From Myxococcales bacterium (GTDB taxonomy: Bacteria > Myxococcota_A > Polyangia > Polyangiales > Ga0077539), in contig JAEUKH010000022.1 in the NCBI GenBank assembly GCA_016792845.1, positions 186,001-250,000 of the forward strand: 64,000 bases of DNA, written 5' to 3'. Every line of letters starts with the position of its first letter. Position 1 is the first letter of the stretch. Below the pieces are notes generated by a model. The model did not search any database. It was not told where the DNA came from and saw only the letters and a list, made by a program, of their open reading frames with translations. The translations under genes and the position numbers were made by a program. Below are positions 28,312-37,272 of the stretch, in pieces.

Positions 28312-31300
28312 TCAGTTACGGCAGACGCAGACCGTACGGCCCGGGCCCACGGTGACCGAGGTCGGCGCGCCCGCCGAGCACATCATGCTGTCGCAGCAGG
28401 CCGCGTTGAGGAGGCCGCACATGCCGTTGCAGCTGCCGTTGTTGCACTGGGTGTTGCCCGTGCACGCGTTGCCGCACATGTTGCTGCCGCAGTTGAGCGG
28501 GTCGTGGGCGGGGTCGATGCACGAACCGCCGCAGGCCGCGAGGCCCACGTTGCAGACGTCGCCGGCGCAGACCGGCTGACCCACCGCGCCGCAGGGCACG
28601 CAGTTGCCCGACTGCGCCACAAAGCCCGTGTTGCAGGTGTTGCCCGCGCAGACCGGCTGCGCGTTGCCGCCGCAGGTGACGCAGGTGCCGCTCTGGAGCA
28701 CGGTGCCCGAGTTGCACACGTTGCCCGTGCACGGCGGCTGCCCGTTCGCCCCGCAGGCGACGCACATGTTGCTCTGGTTGACGAAGCCGTTGTTGCAGTT
28801 GATGCCGCAGACGCCCGACGAGCAGGTGCGCGAGCCGTTGTTCGGCGTCGGGCAGTTGGTGCAGCTGTTGCCGCAGGCCGAGACGTTCGACCCGGTGCTC
28901 CGGCAGGTGCCGGTGCAGTTGGTGAGGCCGGCCTGGCAGGGCGAGCCCGACACACACACCGGCTGGTCGGTGCCGCCGCAGGCCGTGCACGAGGTCGGCC
29001 CCGCGCGGTTGAAGCCCGTGTTGCAGCTCACATCGCAGGTGCCGTTCATGCAGACCCGGCTGCCGTTGGTGACCGTCGGGCAGGCGTTGCCGCAGCTGCC
29101 GCAGGCGTCGAGGTCGGTGGTGACGTCGCGGCAGGCGCCCGAGCAGTTGGTCTGCCCGCTGCCGCAGTTGGTGATGCAGCTGCCGCCGCTGCACACCTGC
29201 TGCCCGGTGCAGGACCGGTTGCACATGCCGCAGTGGGCGAAGGCGATCTGCGTGTTGACGCAGGTGCCGCCGCACGCGGTCTGGCCGCTCGGGCAGGCGC
29301 AGGTGCCGCTCTGGCAGGTCTGGCCGCCCATGCAGGCGCGGCCGCACATGCCGCAGTTGGCGTTGTCGGTCTGGAGGTTCAGACACGTACCGCTGCACGC
29401 GGTCTGGCCGCTCGGGCACGCGCAGTTGCCGCTCTGGCAGGTCTGGCCGCCCGAGCAGGCGCGGCTGCACACGCCGCAGTTGGCGTTGTCGGTCTGGAGG
29501 TCGCGGCACTGCCCGTTGCAGAAGGCCTGCCCGGTGGGGCAGGTGTTGGTGCACACGCCGTTGGTGCAGGTGGTGCCGTTGCCGCAGACGTTGCCGCAGG
29601 TGCCGCAGTTCGAGTTGTCGGTCTGGCGGTTGACGCAGGCGTTGTTGCAGAGAAACTGCCCGGTGGGGCATGCGCAGGTGCCGCTCTGACACGACTGCCC
29701 GTTGGTGCAGGCCCGCCCGCACATGCCGCAGTTCGAGTTGTCGGTCTGGAAGTTGAAGCAGCCGCGCCCGGCGCAGAAGGTCTGACCCGTGGGGCACGCG
29801 CAGGCCCGGCTGGTGCAGGTCTGACCCACGCCGCACGCGGTGCCGCACGCGCCGCAGTTCGACTCGTCGCTGGTGAGGTCGACGCAGCTGCCGCTACAGT
29901 CGGTCTGCTGACCGGGGCAGGTGGTCACACACGCGCCCGACGCGCAGCGCTGGCCGTTCGGGCACGCGCGGCCGCACATGCCGCAGTTGGTGGCGTCGGT
30001 GTTGAGGTCGCGGCACGCCGCGCTCGAGCCCGAGCCGCAGAGGGTCTGGCCCGGCGAGCAGCTGCAACGCCCCGACTGACAGAAGGTGCCGTTGCCGCAC
30101 GCGGTGCCGCAGCCGCCGCAGTTGGCGTTGTCGGTCTGGGTGTTGACGCAGGCCGAACCGCAGACCACCTGGCCCGAGCTCGGGCACCGGCAGCTGCCGC
30201 TCTGGCAGAACTGACCGTTGCTGCACACCGTGCGGCAGGCGCCGCAGTTCGAGTTGTCTGAGCCCGTGGGCTGCTCGCAGCCGTTGGCGGGGTTGCCGTC
30301 GCAGTCGGCGAAGCCCGCGTTGCAGGCCGTCACCCGGCAGGCGCCCGTCGCGCAGCTGCTCGTGGCGTTCGGCAGGTTGCACACGTTGCCGCAGCGACCG
30401 CAGTTGTTCGAGTCGCTGACGGTGTTGATCTCACACCCGTTGCCGAGGTTGTTGTCGCAGTTGGCGAAGCCCGTGTTGCAGGTCGCCGTGCACACGCTGT
30501 TGGTGCAGGCCGGGGTCGCGTTCGCCGCGGTGCAGCGGGTGCCGCAGCCGCCGCAGTTGGCCACGTCGTTGGTGGTGTTGATCTCGCAGCCGTTGCCCGA
30601 GTTGCCGTCGCAGCTCGCACGCCCCGGGGGGCACAGCGTGCCGTCGATGCCGCAGACGCTGTTGTTGCAGACCGCCGTCTCACCGTTGGCGCCCCGGGCG
30701 CACACGGTGCCGCAGCGACCGCAGTTGCCCACGGCGGTGCGCACGTCGGTCTCGCAGCCGTCGGCCACGTTGTTGTTGCAGTCTGCGAAGCCCGTCATGC
30801 ACGTCATGATGCGGCACGCGCCGGCCATGCACGCGCCGATGGCGTTCGGCGGGTTGCAGACGTTGCTGCACCGACCGCAGTGGGCCGAGTCGGTCTGGAG
30901 GTTGGTCTCGCAGCCGTTGTTCGGGTTGCTGTCGCAGGCCCCGAAGTTCGTCGCGCAGGCCACCACGGCGCAGGCGCCGCCCACGCAGGCTTGCATCGCC
31001 GCGTTCGACAGCGCGCACCGCGTGCCGCAGCCCCCGCAGTTCGACAGGTCGGTCTGGGTGTTCACACACGCGCCGCCGCAGCGGGTCGTGCCAGCGCCGC
31101 AGAACAGACGACACGCGAAGGCCGGAGCGTTCGCCCCGCCGTCGCTCGCGCTGCCGCCGTCGACGCGGGCGCCCGCGTCGCTGACGCCGGCGTCCATCCC
31201 GCTGGAGGCGGTGAGCGCGGCGCACTCTTGCCCGGCGCCGCAGGTGACCCCGCAGCCGCCGCAGTTGTTCATCGAGCTCGGGGCCACGCACGCGCCGCCG

Positions 31301-31578
31301 CACTCGATCTGACCCGCCGGGCAGGCCTGACAGACCCCCACGGCCCCAGGGCCCGCGTCGGTACCGCCCGGCACGGGGTTGCACACGAGACCGTCGTTGC
31401 ACGCCTCGCGCGCGGCGCCCGCATCGGGGCTCCGATCGCGGGCGTCACAACAGCGTTGGTTGGCATTGCCGCAGGGCCCGAAACCAGCATCTGGCACGAT
31501 CCTGCTCGGGTTCTCAAGGGCGCATGCCGAAAGGAACGCGAAGGCGAGGGCGACGAGGCCCAATCTGGGAGGCGACAT
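28312..31578 (-). CDS. Large modular Cys-rich lipoprotein
   Basis: 1088 residues from ATG 31578. A signal peptide ends at LSAC, a probable lipobox, and is followed by Asp/Gly linkers. The rest is tandem disulfide-rich modules of three kinds: about 34 residues with CNTGFADCDxNxxNGCE...NCGxCG, about 25 residues with CPxGQ...C...CVNxQTDNxNCGxCG, and CxxCGxxxQPxCxGxxCNxG. The C-terminus is ACCDSMMCSAG...CVCRN. Such proteins are common on myxobacterial surfaces and are sometimes misnamed in databases; no catalytic domain is present. It is followed upstream by a shorter paralog on the same strand. Repetition at DNA level makes length variation likely. Confidence 0.8.
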   Translation of the reverse strand: MSPPRLGLVALAFAFLSACALENPSRIVPDAGFGPCGNANQRCCDARDRSPDAGAAREACNDGLVCNPVPGGTDAGPGAVGVCQACPAGQIECGGACVAPSSMNNCGGCGVTCGAGQECAALTASSGMDAGVSDAGARVDGGSASDGGANAPAFACRLFCGAGTTRCGGACVNTQTDLSNCGGCGTRCALSNAAMQACVGGACAVVACATNFGACDSNPNNGCETNLQTDSAHCGRCSNVCNPPNAIGACMAGACRIMTCMTGFADCNNNVADGCETDVRTAVGNCGRCGTVCARGANGETAVCNNSVCGIDGTLCPPGRASCDGNSGNGCEINTTNDVANCGGCGTRCTAANATPACTNSVCTATCNTGFANCDNNLGNGCEINTVSDSNNCGRCGNVCNLPNATSSCATGACRVTACNAGFADCDGNPANGCEQPTGSDNSNCGACRTVCSNGQFCQSGSCRCPSSGQVVCGSACVNTQTDNANCGGCGTACGNGTFCQSGRCSCSPGQTLCGSGSSAACRDLNTDATNCGMCGRACPNGQRCASGACVTTCPGQQTDCSGSCVDLTSDESNCGACGTACGVGQTCTSRACACPTGQTFCAGRGCFNFQTDNSNCGMCGRACTNGQSCQSGTCACPTGQFLCNNACVNRQTDNSNCGTCGNVCGNGTTCTNGVCTNTCPTGQAFCNGQCRDLQTDNANCGVCSRACSGGQTCQSGNCACPSGQTACSGTCLNLQTDNANCGMCGRACMGGQTCQSGTCACPSGQTACGGTCVNTQIAFAHCGMCNRSCTGQQVCSGGSCITNCGSGQTNCSGACRDVTTDLDACGSCGNACPTVTNGSRVCMNGTCDVSCNTGFNRAGPTSCTACGGTDQPVCVSGSPCQAGLTNCTGTCRSTGSNVSACGNSCTNCPTPNNGSRTCSSGVCGINCNNGFVNQSNMCVACGANGQPPCTGNVCNSGTVLQSGTCVTCGGNAQPVCAGNTCNTGFVAQSGNCVPCGAVGQPVCAGDVCNVGLAACGGSCIDPAHDPLNCGSNMCGNACTGNTQCNNGSCNGMCGLLNAACCDSMMCSAGAPTSVTVGPGRTVCVCRN

Positions 31579-31702
31579 CACCCGGAGGGTATCACACAAC
31601 CCCTCGAATCACGCGCATTCACACCAACAATCTACGCAATCTTTCTGCCCTCTGGCGCGGGTGTCAGACCCCCGCAACGGCGCGCACCCTTCGGCCCGCC
31701 GC

Positions 31703-33388
31703 TCAGCGGCACACGCACGCCGTGCGCCCGCCGCCCAAACTGATCGTCTGCGGCGTCATGCTCGGGCAAGGGTTGCCCTGGGTGCAACACGGCCCCTCGC
31801 GGCCGCCGCACGAACCCGGGCAGCTCCCGTTGGTGCAGGTCGTGCAAGTGCTTGCGCAGCGCCCACAATTGAGCGGGTCGTGCGCGTTGTCGGTGCACAC
31901 CCCGCCGCAGTCGATGAGGCCGCCGGTGCAGCTCCCGCTGCACGAGGGCTGCCCCACCGCGCCGCAGCCCGAGCAGAGGCCGTTTTGCAGCACCAGCCCT
32001 GTGTTGCACATGCCGTTGGCGCAGGCCGGCTGCCCCGAGGCCCCGCAGGCGACGCAGCGCCCGCTCGACGCGACGAGGCCCGTGTTGCACGCCCCGCCCG
32101 CGCACGGAGGCTGCCCGAGCGCCCCGCAGGCCACGCACACGTTGCTTTGGGCGACGAACCCGGTGTTGCACGCCCCGCCCGCGCACGCCGGCTGCGACGC
32201 CGCGCCGCAGGCCGTGCAGGTGCCGTTGAGGTTCACCGTACCCGCCCCGCAGCTGCCGCCCGCGCAGGCGGGCTGGGTGGCCGCCCCGCAGGGCACACAG
32301 GTGCCGCTTCGCACGACCTGCCCGGGGTTGCACATGCCGTCGGCGCATACCGGTTGGGTGGCCGCCCCGCAGGGCACGCACACGCTGTTCTGGAGCACCG
32401 TGCCCGCCCCGCAGCTCGTGCCACACGGCGGCTGCGACGACCCGCCGCACGCCACGCACATGCCGCCCTGCAAGACGAAGTTGGCGTTGCAGCTCGGCAC
32501 GCAGCGCCCCGCGGCGCACTGCACGGTGCCGTTCGTCGGCGCGCTGCACGCCATGCCGCAGCCCCCGCAGTGGGCGACGGTGCCGAGGGTGACCTCGCAT
32601 CCGTTGCTTTGGTTGCCGTCGCAGTCTGCGCGCCCGGTCATGCACGCGAAGCTGCATCGCCCCGCGGTGCACGCCGCGCTCGCGCCGGGCCCTGAGGGGC
32701 ACGCGTTGCCGCAGGCCCCGCAGCTCGTGACCGCGCCGAGGTCGGTCTCGCACCCGTTGGCGGCGTTGCCGTCGCAGGTCGCGAAGCCCTCGTTGCAGCG
32801 AAGGATGCCGCAGGCCCCCGACGAGCACACCGCCGCGGCGTTGGCGAGGTTGCACCGGGCGCCGCACATGCCGCAGTGCTCGGCGCTGGTCGAGAGCACG
32901 GTCTCGCAGCCGTTGTCGGCGTTGCCGTCGCAGTCGCCGAAGCCTGCCATGCAGTTCGAGCTCGCGCAGACGCTGTTTCGGCACACCGCCGCCGCCCCCG
33001 CCGCGGTGCAGGCGCGCCCGCACGAGCCGCAGTGTTGCGGCGACACCCGCAGGTCGGTCTCGCACCCGTTGGCGGGGTTGTTGTCGCAGTCGCCGAAGCC
33101 CGCCTCGCAGGTGTACACGCAGCGCCCCTCGACGCAGCTCGCGGCGCCCATCGCGCGGCCCTCGCAGCGGGTGCCGCACGCCCCGCAGTGCATGAGGCTC
33201 GTGCGGAGGTCGGTCTCGCACCCGTTGCTGTCGTTGCCGTCGCAGCTCGCGCGACCGCCGAGGCACACGAGGCCCACGTCGCTCGGCCCCGCGTCGGGGG
33301 TCGGCACGATGGTCGACGGATTCTCAAGAGCACACGCCATCAGCGAGACCAACATCGAACCCAGGAGCACCCCACGCGCGCGTCGCAT
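31703..33388 (-). CDS. Modular Cys-rich lipoprotein, paralog of the neighbour
   Basis: 561 residues with lipobox LVSLMAC and the same post-lipobox start (ALENPS) as the downstream 1088-residue protein, then an Asp/Pro linker. The first half has about seven CDGNxxNGCETD...HCGxCG modules; the second half has nine or so CxxCGAxxQPxCAxGxCNxG modules. Both proteins end in a Cys-x-Cys-Arg tail after a CC motif, so they are clearly duplicates of one architecture with different module counts. They lie 124 bases apart in the same orientation. No function beyond an outer-surface or matrix role can be inferred. Confidence 0.8.
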   Translation of the reverse strand: MRRARGVLLGSMLVSLMACALENPSTIVPTPDAGPSDVGLVCLGGRASCDGNDSNGCETDLRTSLMHCGACGTRCEGRAMGAASCVEGRCVYTCEAGFGDCDNNPANGCETDLRVSPQHCGSCGRACTAAGAAAVCRNSVCASSNCMAGFGDCDGNADNGCETVLSTSAEHCGMCGARCNLANAAAVCSSGACGILRCNEGFATCDGNAANGCETDLGAVTSCGACGNACPSGPGASAACTAGRCSFACMTGRADCDGNQSNGCEVTLGTVAHCGGCGMACSAPTNGTVQCAAGRCVPSCNANFVLQGGMCVACGGSSQPPCGTSCGAGTVLQNSVCVPCGAATQPVCADGMCNPGQVVRSGTCVPCGAATQPACAGGSCGAGTVNLNGTCTACGAASQPACAGGACNTGFVAQSNVCVACGALGQPPCAGGACNTGLVASSGRCVACGASGQPACANGMCNTGLVLQNGLCSGCGAVGQPSCSGSCTGGLIDCGGVCTDNAHDPLNCGRCASTCTTCTNGSCPGSCGGREGPCCTQGNPCPSMTPQTISLGGGRTACVCR

Positions 33389-33429
33389 GGCGCAACGGTA
33401 CCAGATTCTCTCGTCGGTCTCTCGATTCT

Positions 33430-34344
33430 CTACCGACGCGCGTCGGTCGCCCGCTGCGAGATGCCATAGAGCACCAGGGGCTCGTCAGAGAGCGCAAACT
33501 CGACCCGCTGCCCCATCTCGACGGGGAATGAGATGCGCGGCCCGTCTACAAAAATGCGCGCCTCGCGCATCTTGTTGAGCACCCCGAAGCGCTCTCCCGG
33601 GCGCACGAACCCGCGGGTGAGCATCGTCGGCCCCTCGGGCAGGGTGTAGGGCTCGCGCACCACGAACTGCAACTGCCGCGATTTCAGCGCCATCGGCTGC
33701 CCCCCGGCGCTACGGATGGCCGCCGTCGAGCCCGCCGCCGTCGACACCCAGATGCCCGACGACTTCTGCTCTTGGAGGCTCCCTTCGAGGCTCGGATGCT
33801 CGACCAGATACCGCGACGTGTAGGCCGGGCGCGGGTGCGTAAACAGCGCGTCGTTGAGCACCCGCCCGTGCACCCGCTGCCCGTCGATGAAGATCGCCAT
33901 GCGCGCCAGCTTCACCCGCGGCGCCTCGCCCTCAAGAATGCGCTGAAGGTGCGCTTTGACGTGCCCCATCTGGGTGCCGCACAAAAACCCTACCGAGTCT
34001 TCTGGCGCCGAGTTGACGCCCACCAAGGGGGTGTCGCGCACATTGTGACTCACCGCGAGGAGCGTGCCGTCGCCCCCTACGGTGACCACCAGGTCGACGT
34101 CGGGGGGCACCTCAAGGGTGTCTCGGTAGCGCAGCGAGACCTTCACGCCGAGGGCTTCGAGGGCGTCGCGGGTCTCGTTGACGGTGGCTTGATGGTGGGC
34201 GTCGGCGCGGCGCAGGCGCGACACGGTGACGTCGTCGCGGGCGAGCAGCTCGATCACCCTGGGCATCCCGTGCTGCCGCACATAACGGTCGTAGGCGCTG
34301 CGCTTACAGACCACCAACGCTCGACGAATGCTGCCTTCGGTCAC
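33430..34344 (-). CDS. nadK: NAD kinase
   Basis: 304 residues from GTG 34344, chosen because homology-like sequence begins just after it (RRALVVCKRSAYDRYV) and it clears the upstream Nudix stop. It phosphorylates NAD to NADP in the cytoplasm. The diagnostic GGDGTLL motif occurs in LVVTVGGDGTLLAVSH, and the second family motif appears as GIWVSTAAGSTAAIRSAGG. The usual NE motif reads ND in this protein (VLNDALFTH). It follows the Nudix gene by 26 bases, which makes a small NAD-metabolism unit plausible. Confidence 0.88.
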   Translation of the reverse strand: MTEGSIRRALVVCKRSAYDRYVRQHGMPRVIELLARDDVTVSRLRRADAHHQATVNETRDALEALGVKVSLRYRDTLEVPPDVDLVVTVGGDGTLLAVSHNVRDTPLVGVNSAPEDSVGFLCGTQMGHVKAHLQRILEGEAPRVKLARMAIFIDGQRVHGRVLNDALFTHPRPAYTSRYLVEHPSLEGSLQEQKSSGIWVSTAAGSTAAIRSAGGQPMALKSRQLQFVVREPYTLPEGPTMLTRGFVRPGERFGVLNKMREARIFVDGPRISFPVEMGQRVEFALSDEPLVLYGISQRATDARR

Positions 34345-34370
34345 GGCGGGGTACGCTCCCTCGTTGCGGA

Positions 34371-35042
34371 TCAGCCGCGTTGTGCGAGACGGCGCGCGAA
34401 GCGCAAGAGCCCGAGCTCGGTCTTGGCGTCTTCGATGACCCCCTCGTCGGCCCGGGCGAGGCACACGGAGAGGGGCCACCATTCGCAGCGGGCGCCCTGT
34501 TCGAGCACGCCATCGCCGGCGCCCGAGCCCGTCTTGCTGCGGTCGTCGACCCGGGCCACCAAGAGGTGAATCTTCTCGCCGCACATGCCCGGAGAGAGGA
34601 ACACCGGCACCCCGAGGCGCTCAAACCGATCGTGGTCGAGGGCCACCCCGGTCTCTTCTTCGGTCTCTCGGGCGCCGCACGCGATCACCCCCGCCTCGCC
34701 GCGCTCGCTCAGCTCGATCAGCCCCGCCGGAAGCTCCCACAGCTCAAGGCCCTCGCTGCGATCGGGCACAGTCAGGGTGCGATCGCGGCGCAAGCGCAGG
34801 GGCGGGCGCAGCGCCGTGCGCACGAGCACCAAGGGGTCTTCGGGGCGCTCAGGGTTCGGGCTCCAGAGCACGACGCACACCGCATCGAGGGCCGCGCGGT
34901 CGGCCACATCGTACGAGAACACCTCGCTCGACGTGCCGCTCGGATAGTGCGCCCGCAGCCTGAGCCGCCGCACCTTGAGAAAGCCCGCGTCGCTCGGAGT
35001 GGCCGCAGCGCGGTCTTCGACAATTTCGAGTTCAATCGCCAT
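34371..35042 (-). CDS. Nudix hydrolase, ADP-ribose pyrophosphatase-like
   Basis: 223 residues. The N-terminal half forms the beta-rich dimerisation part typical of ADP-ribose pyrophosphatases. The Nudix box runs from AGLIELSE to RETEEETG but has four extra residues between the first Glu and the RE pair (11 rather than the usual 7). The catalytic RE..EE set is intact. The likely substrate is a nucleoside diphosphate sugar such as ADP-ribose; this is family inference. It sits upstream of nadK on the same strand. Confidence 0.82.
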   Translation of the reverse strand: MAIELEIVEDRAAATPSDAGFLKVRRLRLRAHYPSGTSSEVFSYDVADRAALDAVCVVLWSPNPERPEDPLVLVRTALRPPLRLRRDRTLTVPDRSEGLELWELPAGLIELSERGEAGVIACGARETEEETGVALDHDRFERLGVPVFLSPGMCGEKIHLLVARVDDRSKTGSGAGDGVLEQGARCEWWPLSVCLARADEGVIEDAKTELGLLRFARRLAQRG

Positions 35043-35085
35043 CGCAGTGTCGCCTCGTAGAACCCAACAATACCAAACTCACCCT

Positions 35086-36144
35086 TCAAGGGAACATCGC
35101 CGCCCCATGCAGCCCGCGCCCCTCATCGAACCCCAACGCGAGGTTCATACACTGAACGGCCTGCCCTGCGGCACCCTTGACGAGGTTGTCGATGGCGCAC
35201 ATCGAAACAATCTTTTGGGCCCGCGGGTCGACCGCGTAGGCCACATGGGCGCGGTTCGAGCCGCGCACCCAGAGCGTGTCAGGCAGGGCCCCCGGGTCGA
35301 GCACCGACACCGACGGAGAGTCTTTGAAATAATCTCGGGCGGCCTCGACCAGCTGCGCCGCGGTGAGGCCTTCGGGGGCGTCGACATAGCTCGTCGAGAG
35401 GATGCCCCGGGTCATGGGCACCAGCGTCGGGGTGAAGCTCACCGTCACCGGGCGCCCGAGCACCGTCGAGAGCGTCTGCTCGATCTCGGGCGTGTGCCGA
35501 TGGGTGCCCGCGACCTTGTAGTTTCGCGCCCCCTCTGAACACTCAGGAAAGTGATACGAAGCGCCCGGCGTGCGCCCCGCCCCCGACACTCCCGAGAGCG
35601 CGTGGACGATCACCGTCTCTGGGCGCGCGAGGCCTCCGGCGAGGAGGGGCAAGAGCGGCAGCGTGCTCGCCGTCGGATAGCACCCCGGCACCGCCACCAG
35701 CTCGGCGCCCCGGAGCCGCGCGCGGTTCAGCTCTGCGAGGCCGTACACCGCGTCGTTCAGCAAGGCCGTGGCGCCGTGCGGGGCGCCGTACCAGGTCGCA
35801 TACACGGCAGGGTCTCGGAGTCGAAAGTCAGCCGAGAGGTCGAACACCTTCACGCCCCGCGCCCGCAGCGCCGTCACCGCTTCGATCGAGGCGCCGTGCG
35901 GCAGCGCGCAGAAGGCCACCGAGGCCCGGGCCGCCACCGCGTCGGGGTCGAAGCGCTCGATGGGCAGCTCGCAGAGCCCCGTGAGCGAGGGCAACACCTG
36001 GCTCGCCCGCGCCGCCAGCTTGGTCTGCGCAAAGAGCGCCGTGACGGCGACCCCGCCGTGCCCAAGGAGGAGCCGAAGAAGCTCGGCGCCGGTGTATCCC
36101 GTGGCGCCCACCACGGCCACCCCCGGCCGGTCATGCTGTGCCAT
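35086..36144 (-). CDS. argC: N-acetyl-gamma-glutamyl-phosphate reductase
   Basis: 352 residues, the normal length. It performs the third step of arginine biosynthesis, using NADPH. The dinucleotide-binding motif GATGYTGAELLRLL opens the protein, the nucleophile lies in VPGCYPTAS, and the catalytic His context is HRHTPEIEQ. No other arg gene is adjacent. It lies between the Nudix/nadK pair and rpsI on the same strand, with a 141-base gap to rpsI. Confidence 0.95.
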   Translation of the reverse strand: MAQHDRPGVAVVGATGYTGAELLRLLLGHGGVAVTALFAQTKLAARASQVLPSLTGLCELPIERFDPDAVAARASVAFCALPHGASIEAVTALRARGVKVFDLSADFRLRDPAVYATWYGAPHGATALLNDAVYGLAELNRARLRGAELVAVPGCYPTASTLPLLPLLAGGLARPETVIVHALSGVSGAGRTPGASYHFPECSEGARNYKVAGTHRHTPEIEQTLSTVLGRPVTVSFTPTLVPMTRGILSTSYVDAPEGLTAAQLVEAARDYFKDSPSVSVLDPGALPDTLWVRGSNRAHVAYAVDPRAQKIVSMCAIDNLVKGAAGQAVQCMNLALGFDEGRGLHGAAMFP

Positions 36145-36285
36145 GATGCAAACCCTCTGATCGAAACGGTGTGAAATGAGAGAAGGCCAAAATGCGAGAC
36201 GCCCCGCGAGGTGAGACCACAGAGGGTGACACCAACCGGGGCGTACAAGCTCCGACCACGCGCAACGACGCAGCCGGTGAAGCGA

Positions 36286-36684
36286 TCAACGCTTCGAGTA
36301 CTGGAAGCGCTTACGGGCGCCGGGCTGACCGTACTTCTTACGCTCCTTCTTACGGGCGTCGCGGGTCAAGAGACCTGCGCGCTTGAGGGGCGTGCGGCGC
36401 TCGCTGTCGGCGCCGGTGAGCGCGCGGGCGATGCCGAAGCGGACCGCGTCAGCCTGGGCCGCGAGGCCGCCGCCGGCGACGTTGGCTTCGACGTCGTAAC
36501 GGCTCAGCGCCTCGACGATCTCGAAGGGCTGCAAAATCAGCAGCTGCGAGGCCTGCCGCGGGAAGTACTGGTCGTACGGCCGCTGGTTGACAAGAATGTT
36601 GCCGCTGCCGGGGCGGATGTACACGCGAGCAACCGCGGTCTTGCGCTTGCCAGTGGCGTAGTTGCGTTCGGTCTGGGTGGCCAT
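36286..36684 (-). CDS. rpsI: 30S ribosomal protein S9
   Basis: 132 residues from ATG 36684. It shows the S9 signatures ATGKRKTAVARVYI, GSGNILVN, GGGLAAQADAVRFGIARAL and the basic C-terminal tail KKYGQPGARKRFQYSKR that reaches the P-site tRNA. It follows rplM by 19 bases, the conserved L13-S9 pair found in most bacteria. Confidence 0.98.
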   Translation of the reverse strand: MATQTERNYATGKRKTAVARVYIRPGSGNILVNQRPYDQYFPRQASQLLILQPFEIVEALSRYDVEANVAGGGLAAQADAVRFGIARALTGADSERRTPLKRAGLLTRDARKKERKKYGQPGARKRFQYSKR

Positions 36685-36703
36685 AATCAACTCTGTGGTG
36701 CGA

Positions 36704-37141
36704 TCAGAAGGTGGCAGGGAGAGCCACAGGCGACTGCGCCCCGTGCGGATGCTCAGCCCCAGCGTAAATCTTCAGCTTCGAGAACATCTCGCGGCCAAGG
36801 CTGTTCTTCGGGAGCATGCCCTTCACCGCGTGCTCGATCGGATACTCGGGCTTGTGCTCAAGCATCTGGCCCGCCGAGGTCTCACGGAGACCGCCGGGGT
36901 GACCCGAAAAACGGTAGTAGAACTTCTGCGACGCCTTGTTGCCCGTCAAGGCAATCTTGGCGGCGTTGACGACGACGACGAAGTCGCCCGTGTCAACATG
37001 CGGAGTAAACGTGGGCTTGTGCTTGCCACGCAGGACGCGAGCGATGTCGCTCGCAAGACGACCAAGGGGCTTGTTCGTCGCATCAACGACGTACCACTGC
37101 CGGGTAATCTCGGCCGGTTTGGCGGTGTAGGTGCCATTCAT
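36704..37141 (-). CDS. rplM: 50S ribosomal protein L13
   Basis: 145 residues, beginning with the family sequence [24 protein letters not shown] and containing [13 protein letters not shown] and GHPGGLRE. It is an early assembly protein of the large subunit and is the first gene of the rplM-rpsI operon. A consensus-like promoter lies about 70-95 bases upstream. Confidence 0.98.
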   Translation of the reverse strand: MNGTYTAKPAEITRQWYVVDATNKPLGRLASDIARVLRGKHKPTFTPHVDTGDFVVVVNAAKIALTGNKASQKFYYRFSGHPGGLRETSAGQMLEHKPEYPIEHAVKGMLPKNSLGREMFSKLKIYAGAEHPHGAQSPVALPATF

Positions 37142-37208
37142 GGGATCGCTACCTTCTCAACGTACCCAATCAAGCGGAACCCGACAGCCGGGTCGCGCGG
37201 AGGGCGGG

Positions 37209-37236
37209 ACAGTACTGATTTTTCTTACGGTGTCAA
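37209..37236 (-). promoter_or_regulatory. Candidate sigma-70 promoter of rplM-rpsI
   Basis: On the minus strand a perfect -35 box TTGACA (37231-37236) is followed after 16 bases, an AT-rich spacer, by TACTGT (37209-37214), which matches half of the -10 consensus. The predicted start is near 37202, giving a leader of about 60 bases before rplM. Confidence 0.6.
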
Positions 37237-37272
37237 GCACCCGCAAGGCGCTTCTACACCGAGCCAACGAAA

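Noticed and set aside
28504..30261. Antisense ORFs over the large Cys-rich lipoprotein
   Set aside because: The repeats on the opposite strand give Ala/Val-rich runs and long open frames by chance; the lipobox and Cys modules mark the minus strand as real.
36199..36244. Inverted repeat ACGCCCCG...CGGGGCGT as a terminator of rpsI
   Set aside because: The arms are separated by 30 bases and no U-tract follows, so it is too weak to call.
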